Shown here: piece by piece, positions 1 to 8,059 of the stretch
Numbering within the stretch: the first letter of the stretch is position 1
Layout of the letters: every line of letters begins with the position of its first letter
Source: Entamoeba histolytica HM-1:IMSS
Taxonomy: Eukaryota > Evosea > Mastigamoebida > Endamoebidae
Assembly: GCF_000208925.1 (NCBI RefSeq)
Contig: NW_001915115.1
Location: 1-22,165 of the forward strand
Direction of reading: 5' to 3'
DNA: 22,165 nt
Made by a program: the position numbers and the translations under genes
Notes under the pieces: generated by a model
What the model saw: only the letters and a program-made list of their open reading frames with translations
What the model was told of the DNA's origin: nothing
Database searches by the model: none

Positions 1-725
1 GGAAAGAAATTAGATAAAAACCCAGAAGAGATGATTGAAATGTCAGAAAAACCAAGTGACGAAGAAACACTCTTGTTTTGGGAGAAAATATATGATAGAC
101 ACAGGAAGATGGATGAAAAGAATGAGAAGATCAAGGAAATGATAAAAGAGACTGGAACAAGAAATTGGAAAAGTGTAAAAATCACAAGGGAAGAAGTAGA
201 AGCAACTATAACAAGATTACCAAGCTGAAAAGCACGTGGAATAGATGGTATCCAAGAATACTACTGGAAGAGATTGGTGGGTGTGAGAGATAAGACAGTG
301 ATATATTCAATGAATGGATAGAATTACCAGAACTTATTCAAAGAGAAATGGTTACAGGAAGAACCATACTGATATACAAAGGAAATGATAAGAAGAAAAC
401 AGAAAACTACCAACCAATCACGTGTCTGAATGTAATTATGAAAGTGTTCACATCAATCATCAAATATAAAATGGAACTACAACTCATGGGAAATGAAAAG
501 AAATATCAAGTAAACCCATGTCAGTATGTAACAAAGAGAGGAAGCATACTAAGTCTGATTGAAAGAAATGAAAGAGAAGCAAACAGAACAAGATACTTGG
601 AATCATTCTACGATATCAGGAAAGCATATGACACAGTTAACCATAACTGGTTAGAAATAATATTAAGATACTTCAAGGTGGCATTTAGAATCACAGAATT
701 ATTAAAAAGTATGTGCATAAGATAA
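1..725 (+). pseudogene. Decayed non-LTR retrotransposon reverse transcriptase fragment
   Basis: This is a relic of a LINE-type reverse transcriptase. The frame is open at the left edge of the window, so it starts upstream. Recognisable pieces in order are a pre-RT segment with FWEKIY, a KARGIDGI block (the K-x-P-G-x-D-x-I finger motif), NEWIELPELIQRE, GRTILIYKG, NYQPITCLNV and DIRKAYDTVNHNWL, which is RT motif A with its catalytic Asp. It is broken by an in-frame TGA at 226-228, a frameshift at about 292-300 and a second-frame end at 723-725, before the YxDD motif. No endonuclease domain is visible. The block order and motif A wording resemble the R2/R4-like elements to which Entamoeba LINEs belong (family knowledge); the exact family is not identified. 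It lies tail to tail with the protease gene, only about 60 bp from its stop. Confidence 0.8.
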
Positions 726-782
726 AATAAAAAGAGAGAAGAAAGAATACAAAAAATAAATAAAAGAAGTTAATATGTATAA

Positions 783-2794
783 TTATAATAATGCATTTAA
801 TAATAATGACAATGTGATAAATATATAAAGAAATATTAATGCTAAAAATGAATTGATTTGGCAATCTCCATTGTAACTGAAATAAGGAAGAAAACATTCA
901 ACACAATTTGGAGTTGTAATATTACAAAAACGACAATTTTTTTTACATACTGATGAATAACACTCCCCATTTAATAGAGTATAACCAACTTCGCATAATT
1001 CACAAAAAGTATTTGAACTATCACAATCAATACATTTATCTTTACAAGTACTTACACAAGAATATTGATTTAGTCGATAGAACCTTTTACATGAATAACA
1101 TCGTTGTGATTCTCTATCACATGTCTTACATCCAACAGGACATAATACATTACAATATCCATTAAGAAGTTCAGACTTATCTTTACATTTAATACAAGTT
1201 TCATTGTATGGATCACAAATCTCACAATCATCAGTACAGTTGTATATACATTCAGTCCCATTTAATATATATGAAGGTTGACATGAAGTACATTCAAGAG
1301 TTTCTCTTTCACACGTTTTACAATATTTTGGACATTTTATTACACATTTACCATCTTGTAATATTGCATTATTTTTACAAGAAAAACATTCTTCAAGAGC
1401 TTTATCACAAGTTAAACAATCATCAGGACATTCTCTTGTACACATTCCATTTTTGTCTAATCTGGATAAATAACTACATTCAAGACATTTACCAGTTTCT
1501 TTATCACAATCAATACAATAAGAATCTCCTTCACAATAATAAAATTGAATAATATAATTTGTTGGTTGTTTTCCTTCTGGTTGAGTTCCAATTCCACAAG
1601 AATTAGTCATTGAAATTTTCATATAACCTTTGTTATCTTCTCCCCAACCGTTCCACCAATTTTTTATAATAAGATAACTAGAATTATTTTGAGTACCATA
1701 ACCAACAACAACAATAGAATGAGAAGCAATAACTGATTCATTTTTACAATGTTCTATATCTAAAATTCCATATTTATATCCTTGAATTCCATTAAATAAT
1801 TTTATAGAAGAAACAAATGGACCATATACTAATAATAATGATTTAAATTGTTCTGGTTTATTAATTGAGCCAAACTCAATAATATTTTTTACTAATCCAT
1901 TAGGATGTTGAAGAAAACATTTTTCATGTTTACATGAAAGATATTGTGATGGTTCTAAACTAGAACTTTCATTCTGAAAATATACATAAGGAAAATCTTT
2001 TAATATTTCTTCAGTATCTCCTCCACAACATCCTTTAGCTTCTGGTGAACAATCAAAATATAAATTTGTATTAATTGATGCACTTTTTAATGTTTGATTT
2101 TTATAAGAAATAAATGCAATTTCTTTTGCTGCAAATGCATAACAACCATCACAACCTGACCAATAAATATCAGTACAAAAGTCATCAGTTTTCATTGAAT
2201 TAGAATTATTTAATGTGTATTTTCCACATCTTGAAAAAGATGCAGGAGGATCAGTTATTTGAGGAAGGATTGGAGGTGGGAAGATTATTGATGAATTTTT
2301 TAAAGACTTTGGATTTGAACAACCAATTTCCGAAAGGCTTTTATCACTTAATATAGTTATACCAAATACAGCAGTAATATTAGAAGAAGATAATGAATTA
2401 AAATATCTATATATTTTAATTTGTTCCTATTTGATATTATGAATATCAGTTTAATGATAATTTGAATATAAAACAATTTACAAACCATAAAAATATTTTT
2501 TCTATAATTACTTTCTGCTGTAGTTGAATAACTTTTATTAAAATATTTACAAAAGTTTTCCCACAATATTTCATCAGGTAATTCTAAATTAAATTGATCA
2601 TCATCATTGTCATTTGTATTATTTAAAAGATCTTCATTAATATTTTGTATTTTAATATTATGTTTTTGTATTTCTTGTAGTTCATTAAAATATTCTGAAT
2701 AATTTATTGAATGAATTAGTGATGGATAAAATGTTTGTTGTGCATAAGTGTAAATAGAAAAAAGTAATATCACTTTTATTGTTATTTCATTCAT
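783..2794 (-). CDS. Papain-family cysteine protease, Cys-rich tail, C-terminal anchor (2 exons)
   Basis: Exons are 2486-2794 and 783-2426; the 59-bp phase-0 intron 2427-2485 starts GTTTGT and ends ATAG, giving about 650 aa. Residues 1-18 are a signal peptide. The propeptide has an inhibitor-like stretch (ENFCKYFNKSY, NYRKNIF) and FGITILSDKS. The catalytic domain shows GCYAF with Cys198, GCCGG at 235-239, SHSIVVVGYG with His339 and KNWWNGWGE with Asn359, so the triad is present. The position six before the active Cys, normally the oxyanion-hole Gln, is Trp192. From about residue 400 there are repeated C-x2-C modules, then a hydrophobic last 24 residues with no cytoplasmic tail, suggesting a GPI signal or membrane anchor. 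The architecture matches the surface or anchored cysteine proteases known in Entamoeba (often called family B); which member is not known. It probably acts at the surface or in vesicles. A GAACT box lies about 26 nt upstream. Confidence 0.9.
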
Positions 2795-2820
2795 CTTTAA
2801 TTCTGAATAACTAAAATTAT

Positions 2821-2825
2821 AGTTC
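2821..2825 (-). promoter_or_regulatory. GAAC core-promoter box of the cysteine protease gene
   Basis: On the minus strand the context is AAAAGAACTATAAT, 26 nt before the ATG. It matches the GAAC element known in E. histolytica promoters. Assignment rests on motif and position only. Confidence 0.55.
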
Positions 2826-2842
2826 TTTTATCTCTTTTTTTA

Positions 2843-2879
2843 TGTTTATTGAAGTTTTATGAAATTGCTTCAATAAACA
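2843..2879. repeat. 12-bp perfect inverted repeat upstream of the protease gene
   Basis: The arms TGTTTATTGAAG (2843-2854) and CTTCAATAAACA (2868-2879) are perfectly complementary around a 13-nt loop. It lies about 50-85 nt upstream of the protease ATG, beyond the GAAC box. It could form a hairpin or a dyad protein-binding site, or mark the 5' edge of the promoter. Function is unknown. Confidence 0.6.
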
Positions 2880-3046
2880 AAAAAAGAAGAGGAATGACAT
2901 TAAAAACAAAATTTATAATTTCTATTGAATAACATAAATATTATTTTATAGTTTTTTTAAATTTATTTTTTTTTAATAACAAATAAAAAAAAAATAGTTA
3001 AAAAATGTTAATTTAATTAATAAATCAATTAAATTCAGAAAATTTA

Positions 3047-4412
3047 TTACAGAGTAATATTTTTTATATCTGGATCTACTAAACTTGTTGGTACTATTAC
3101 ATCCCCAAATATTTCATGAAGTGTTTTAAATGTCTCATCAATATTAAATTCATCAGCAACTAATTCTTTCTTTTTATCTCGAAGTTCATCACAAACATTT
3201 TGTTTTGAATCCATCATCATTTCTTTCATTTTTTCAGCAAGCATAAATGCAGCATCAAAAAGTGCTTGTAAACACATTTTACATTCATTACTACTTCCAA
3301 GATATCTCTCTTTTAATGATTTCATTGCTGGAACTAATAAATGATAAACAGCACGTGGTCCCATTGCAGTAATACCAACAATTCCCCCATATTGAGTTGT
3401 TAAAGGTTTTGTTGCATCAGTAATAGCTTGTAAATATGTTTGAAGTAAACGAGCATGAAGACGACCATATTTTTCTGAATAACGATCACGTAATTTTTTT
3501 ACAATAGCAGCAGCTTGAACACGAATATTCCAATGATTATCATAAGAATTTGTGCCAATTTGTTTTGTTACAACTAAAGTTAAAATAACTGGGAATAATT
3601 GATGTAAATAAGGTTCAAGATTAATGTTTTGATTTTCTCTCATAGCATTTACTAAAGACAACATATTAGCTAATATTTCTAATGAACCAAGATTAGCCAA
3701 TGTATGATTTGAAATGTATCTAATAAAATATGGTGTTAGTTGTTGCAATCCAGAATCTGTTCTTACACTATCTAAACATTCATCAATTTTTTCTTTATTA
3801 TTAGTGTTAAGAATTTCTACAACCATATCATAATACATTTGTAATTCTTTACTTAATGAATGTTGAATTATTGGTTTTGTTTCAATAGTTTCTTCTTGTT
3901 TTTGTTTTTCTTGAACAACAACTGATGGATTTTGAGGAATTAATGGTTGAACTCCTTCTACAGTTAACCAATGACATCCAACATTAATATCACGTGGAAT
4001 ATCTGGGAAAAATTGACAATGAACAGCTTCATTTAATCCAATACTTTGTTCTTGTCGTACAAACATTTCATGATTAGAGGGAAGTCTTTGATAATATAAT
4101 GGAATTGATGGATTATATCCATAATATGGTTCGAGTTTCTTTAATTTTAATGCAGAATTAATGTCTTGAATTGTTAATATTTTACGTTTAGAATGTCTCA
4201 TAAATTTAGTAGCTTCCTATTCATTTGTTAGTGATACACTTTATTAAAATCATTACCATAAAATAATTATGTAAGCAAACATTGAATAATTCACTAATTG
4301 AATTTTCTGCTTCTTCTGAAATTAAATTAATCATTTCATCACTCATTTCTTCGAATCCATTTGCACTTAACATACTTTTAATAAAATCAAGAGGTATCTT
4401 TTGCGAAGTCAT
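3047..4412 (-). CDS. TAF6: TAF6, TFIID histone-fold/HEAT subunit (2 exons)
   Basis: Exons are 4281-4412 and 3047-4216; the 64-bp phase-0 intron 4217-4280 starts GTTTGC and ends ATAG, giving 433 aa. Splicing rebuilds the N-terminal histone fold: the junction reads ELFN|EATKFMRHSKRK followed by LTIQDINSAL, the signature by which TAF6 is recognised. Without the intron the fold is cut in half. After a linker rich in Q, E and K (about 130-160), the C-terminal half has the conserved HEAT-type region, including HWNIRVQAAAIV and GGIVGITAMGPRAV. TAF6 pairs with TAF9 inside TFIID and sits at core promoters in the nucleus. The start at 4412 leaves a compact N-terminus as usual for the family. It is divergent from the RING gene with 140 bp between starts; no GAAC box is seen on its side. 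Confidence 0.93.
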
Positions 4413-4552
4413 ATGATCTACATTTATCTCTTTTCACTTCTTTTTTTTTGTTATATTCATTCAAATGTTTAATTAATTAAAAAAAAAAAGAATTATTGTT
4501 TTAGATTAAATATCTTAAAATATTATTAAATAGTCCAAATTGCTTGTAAAAC
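4413..4552. promoter_or_regulatory. Shared divergent promoter of TAF6 and RING gene
   Basis: These 140 bp separate two divergent start codons and must hold both promoters. The stretch is AT-rich with T and A runs. Neither side has a GAAC box, unlike many other genes in the window. Confidence 0.5.
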
Positions 4553-5325
4553 ATGGGAATCACTCAGTCAATTCCTTTTGAAGAACAAATACCTAATACC
4601 CCTCCTACAGAAATGGAAGAAAATCAACCTGATGTTCCATTAGTTAATGCACAAATTAAACACGTTGTGTTATATTGTATTGATAAAATGACATTACATG
4701 TTAGTAATGGTTTTCTTCATTTTTTAATTGATTGTGCTATAGAAGCACATCTTGAAGCATATACAATGGTTGAAGGTCAAAAAAAAATTTTAGAAACAAA
4801 AGAATTACCAGCTCAAATGCAACAAGAAGTGTCAATTCCAAATATAAGTAATATTTTAGCATTAACAATTGACATTACAAAATCAGTAAATGCTAATATT
4901 CCACTTACTGAATATATTTTGATTGATTCTATCTCTGTAACTATTTTATTAACTAGTGAAGTACCAAAAATTTCTAGTCAACAATTTCATATTGGTGATG
5001 TTACATATAACTCATTTGATGTATTTGGTGTTGATAGTGATGATGTTACTGGTACTGATAATCTTTGTGTTATTTGTACAACAGATCCACGAGAAATATT
5101 ATTATTACCATGTAGACATATTACTATGTGTGCTGGATGTTATGAAGAAGTTAAAGAAAGAACACACCAATGTCCAATATGTCGAACTCGTTTGTTACAT
5201 TAATAATAAAATTATTATTTAAAGTAATTAACAACATAGCAATAACTGCAGCAATTAATTTTTCAAGAAAGTCTGTTACACCAAAAGATGATGCAACAGA
5301 AATAGAAATTGTTGATACTAAATGA
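4553..5325 (+). CDS. N-myristoylation-motif RING finger protein, MGRN1/LOG2-like (2 exons)
   Basis: Exons are 4553-5189 and 5240-5325; the 50-bp intron 5190-5239 starts GTTTGT, ends ATAG and is phase 1, giving 240 aa. Read without splicing, the protein stops at 5203 as CRTRLLH. Spliced, it reads CPICRTPITAAINF and continues about 30 residues to a TGA at 5323, restoring the Pro usual after the last RING cysteine pair. The C3HC4 ligands are C172, C175, C187, H189, C193, C196, C207 and C210. The N-terminus MGITQS fits the myristoylation consensus (Gly2, Ser6). The order of a myristoylated start, a beta-rich middle and a C-terminal RING with LLPCRH resembles MGRN1/LOG2-type ubiquitin E3 ligases, which work at membranes. 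Substrate is unknown. The E3 call follows from the family; the intron is an inference from splice signals and the reading frame. Confidence 0.88.
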
Positions 5326-5410
5326 TCTTATGAACTTTGTTGATTCAAAATCTCTTTTTGGTTTGGTTTTAAAGAATCAAAAATTTAAAGAAAAATTTAA
5401 TTGGTTAAAA

Positions 5411-5419
5411 GAACTGAAC
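5411..5419 (+). promoter_or_regulatory. Double GAAC box before the small coiled-coil gene
   Basis: The context is AAAAGAACTGAACTTATT, two overlapping copies of the GAACT motif 19-24 nt before the ATG at 5439. It is the only doubled copy in the window. Confidence 0.55.
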
Positions 5420-5438
5420 TTATTATTTATATAGTCAT

Positions 5439-5786
5439 ATGACTGCAAACCAATCTAAGCCAATTGATTCTTTTGAATATCAAATAAAATTAATTGATAC
5501 ACAAACTGAACTTGAACATACACGTGCTATTGTTGCACAACAAGCTAGTGAAATTCTTCGTTTAAAAAGAAAAGAGTCTAAGGTTATTGACTTAGAAAAG
5601 GAATTAAATCAGTTAGAACTATTTATGAAAAAAACAGAACAACAAATGAATGATATTAATTTAGGAAATGAAAATGATAGACAAAGACTATTAGATGATT
5701 GTCAAAAAGTTAAATTATTTTTTGAAGCTCTTCAAAGCCAAGTAGATACTCTTCAGTCATTAGAAAGTCTAACTAGTTCTGTATAA
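5439..5786 (+). CDS. Small coiled-coil protein, function unknown
   Basis: This encodes 115 aa in one exon. The sequence is mostly helical and charged with heptad-like spacing from about residue 15 to 110 (for example LIDTQTELEHTRAIV and LEKELNQLELFMKKTEQQM); there is no signal peptide, membrane segment or cysteine. Such short coiled-coil proteins are often subunits of larger assemblies, but no specific family was recognised. The start is supported by a double GAACT box 19-24 nt upstream, and no better upstream ATG exists. It ends 74 bp from the convergent membrane-protein gene. It is probably a real gene, because the codon pattern is coding-like and the frame is clean. Confidence 0.8.
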   Translation: MTANQSKPIDSFEYQIKLIDTQTELEHTRAIVAQQASEILRLKRKESKVIDLEKELNQLELFMKKTEQQMNDINLGNENDRQRLLDDCQKVKLFFEALQSQVDTLQSLESLTSSV

Positions 5787-5860
5787 TTGAAAATTAATGT
5801 TTAAAAAAAAAATAAACTTAAAGAAACTGGTAGTATTAGAAAAGAACAATATCTATTATT

Positions 5861-6073
5861 TTAATCAAGTGATTTCTTATTTTGAAATGGAAGTGTTGGT
5901 TTTGATAATTCATCTAATTGAGGTTTATACTGAACATAAAGAAAAGAAAGAATAGAAGTTGGGATTGTTAACACAAATATACCTACCATTATATTAAAAG
6001 CAAACATACATCCAATACTAAGAATGATAATATGTACTATTATAATTATAAATAATAATTTGATAATATCCAT
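5861..6073 (-). CDS. Small two-span membrane protein, 70 aa
   Basis: Two hydrophobic segments fill most of the protein, at about residues 5-26 and 28-47, joined by a tight turn. A polar C-terminal tail of about 23 residues follows (YKPQLDELSKPTLPFQNKKSLD), probably cytosolic. There is no clear cleavable signal peptide. A GAACT box sits about 32 nt before the ATG on the same strand, which argues that this short frame is a real gene rather than chance. It is convergent with the coiled-coil gene. The double-span hairpin shape is seen in many small ER or vesicle membrane proteins; no family was recognised. Confidence 0.7.
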   Translation of the reverse strand: MDIIKLLFIIIIVHIIILSIGCMFAFNIMVGIFVLTIPTSILSFLYVQYKPQLDELSKPTLPFQNKKSLD

Positions 6074-6105
6074 CTTTTATTGTCAAAATTAAATTATTTT
6101 TTTTT

Positions 6106-6110
6106 AGTTC
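6106..6110 (-). promoter_or_regulatory. GAAC box of the 70-aa membrane protein gene
   Basis: The minus-strand context is AAAAAGAACTAAAAAA, about 32 nt before the ATG at 6073. It is placed as at the other GAAC-bearing genes here. Confidence 0.5.
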
Positions 6111-6247
6111 TTTTTGTTTTTGTAAAGAAATAGAATTTCTTTGTTTTTATAATTTTAATCACTAATATTTTGTATGTAAATTATCTTATTAGTAATGTTT
6201 TAATAAAGACATTTATTCTTTGTTAATAAATAATTGTTATTTACACA

Positions 6248-6463
6248 TTTTTTATAAGTTGATTTGTTTAAAAAAAAAAAAAAAAAAAAAGGTCAATTAT
6301 TAGATATATCCACAATTGGATTTTCTTCATACTGAGAAGTGATTATTTCAGTTTCTTCAATATGCTCTATTGGTGTAATAGAGTTCATTTCTAGCATGCT
6401 CGCATTAGATTGTTCTTCTTCTAATGTGCTGCCAGAATTTTTTTTATAAGTTGATTTGTTTAA
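6248..6463. repeat. 24-bp direct repeat pair with an A20 run inside
   Basis: TTTTTTATAAGTTGATTTGT plus TTAA occurs at 6248-6271 and again at 6440-6463. The first copy runs straight into a homopolymer of about 20 A at 6271-6290. Between the copies lies the end of a minus-strand reading frame. It looks like a local duplication. It resembles a target-site duplication only in part, because the A run sits on the wrong side for a simple retroposed insert. Confidence 0.7.
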
Positions 6464-6559
6464 TGAAAAATTGAAAAAAAAAGTATTTGTCATATAATTT
6501 TCTTCATCTGTGTTATTTAAAATTTGTTGGTTATAAATAAAAAAGTAAATGTATTTCAT
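6293..6559 (-). CDS. Doubtful short reading frame, possible C-terminal remnant (88 aa)
   Basis: The second half of this frame (from about residue 40: KNSGSTLEEEQSNASMLEM and on) has a mixed, acidic composition like a real protein tail. The first half is Asn/Phe/Lys-rich and looks like translated AT-rich DNA. One copy of the 24-bp direct repeat encodes the junction (NKSTYKK). On the minus strand the stop codon is followed by a T20 run. No promoter box and no GTTTGT donor upstream to supply an earlier exon were found. It may be the broken 3' end of a lost gene, or a tiny gene. Nothing identifies a function. Confidence 0.3.
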   Translation of the reverse strand: MKYIYFFIYNQQILNNTDEENYMTNTFFFNFSLNKSTYKKNSGSTLEEEQSNASMLEMNSITPIEHIEETEIITSQYEENPIVDISNN

Positions 6560-7226
6560 ATCAAAAGTATTTCTTTTTATTCCTCATTAATAACAATAAT
6601 AAAATAGTAATAGTCTCATAATAAAATTGGTTTTTAAATATTTTTTAGAGATGTTTAAATGATTATTTGGGAAATGAATAATTATAAAAATCACAATTAG
6701 TATTTATTAAGTAATTATGATATTCGTTTTAATGTATAAATATCTGTCTTTTGATTCTAGTATTTCATATATTTATATTAATATTATCTATTAATAATTG
6801 AATAAAAAGAAGAAAAGTTCAAATAATAATAGTTATTGTATATGTTTTTAATTAAATTCATTGTTAGTTAATTGATAGAAAGAATGTGAATTAATAAAGA
6901 GATTATTTTATTGTTATTCTTGTTTAATTGATAATTAATATTAATAACATTTTATATTTCATTCAAATACAAATTTATATAATCATGAATCATAAAAAAA
7001 GTTATAAGTATAAATAATGAATAAGTTATGAATAAATATGTTTATTGAATCAGAGATAATTAAAGTGAAATAAAAAACATATTTATCAGAAAGATAAATA
7101 ACTATAAAATAATAATAATATTATTATTTTCTAATTAGAAATTATGTTTTTGAAAAAACAAAAAAGAAAGAAAATAAAAAATGAAAAAAATAATTAGAAC
7201 TGTAAAATAATTATTTCTAAGAAAAA
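6560..7226. other. AT-rich intergenic region upstream of the tetraspanin gene
   Basis: About 670 bp with many stops in all frames and no reading frame of coding character. It holds A/T runs and short AT inverted repeats. The only site assigned is the GAACT box at 7197-7201. Confidence 0.6.
7197..7201 (+). promoter_or_regulatory. GAAC box of the tetraspanin gene
   Basis: The context is AATTAGAACTGTAAAATAAT, 25 nt before the ATG at 7227. It helps to fix the start of a first exon of only 48 bp. Confidence 0.55.
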
Positions 7227-8007
7227 ATGCCATCAACCAAACGTGCATTTTCAACAACTAGTATTTTCTTATTTGTTTGTTAATACTTAGAAACAAGAAA
7301 TTAAAAATGGACTTATAAATTTAGACACTTGGGACTGTAGGATTATTAATCTCAGTTGTATTATTTGTGTTATTAAAGAATTCAATGCATTTTATTCCAA
7401 GTGGAATAAAATGGATTCTTTCATTTAGTATTTGTGGTTCATCAGTGGCATTAATTACATCATTAATTGGAATATATAGTGGATTCCAATTAAAGAAAAT
7501 ATTCATATATATTGTTTGTTTTATTATTTTTAACATAATAAAAATAATTATTAATAAAATAAATAGTATATTGGTGGATGTGTTGTAGTTACTATTCTTT
7601 TTCTTGGTACTACAGTAACAAGTTTTATTGGAGTTGCATTTCCTGATTGGAGTTTAACTCATTTTTGGAATGGTTTAAATTCTGATCAAAAAGCATTTAC
7701 TGAAGTTGCATATAGATGTTGTGGATGGAAGGCATATTCTCAAAATGATTGTGCATATTATCCAATTCCAGGAGAAGTACAAGCACCATGTTATGCTAAA
7801 TTATATTTTCCATATAATGGATTTATTATTATGACATTAATTCTTGGAGCCCTTGCTTCAGTCATGTGTGTTTCATTTATTGGGATGGCTGTATATTTCA
7901 TTATTACATTTAAAGTAGGTAATGGCTCTTCTTCATCTGCAGCTTCTAAAAAGGATGATGATTATCAAAGAGTTGTCGATGAGTTTAGTGAAAACATTGA
8001 GGAATAA
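7227..8007 (+). CDS. Tetraspanin (3 exons)
   Basis: Exons are 7227-7274, 7325-7513 and 7567-8007; the two phase-0 introns (50 and 53 bp) both start GTTTGT and end TAG. The product is 225 aa. Four membrane spans fall near residues 12-34, 43-65, 78-102 and 165-190. The large loop between spans 3 and 4 has the tetraspanin hallmark Cys-Cys-Gly at 130-132, with further cysteines at 141 and 154 for the disulphides. The C-terminal tail is Ser-rich, then acidic (KKDDDYQRVVDEF). Tetraspanins organise membrane microdomains and partner proteins at the plasma membrane and in vesicles; partners here are unknown. Neither the first exon nor the middle exon makes sense alone, but joined they give a continuous N-terminus and spans 1-2, which supports the model. 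It ends 52 bp from the convergent gene. Confidence 0.92.
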
Positions 8008-8059
8008 TACAATCCCCTTTCATCTATTTCTTAAAACAAATGTTTTTTCAATTTACTGT

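Noticed and set aside
4956..5222. Plus-strand open frame overlapping the RING gene in another frame
   Set aside because: It is a shadow of the RING coding sequence; the RING frame carries the zinc ligands and coding composition.
6248..6463. Target-site duplication of a retroposed element
   Set aside because: The A20 run is next to the left copy, so for either orientation the poly-A would be on the wrong end; no SINE-like body was recognised.
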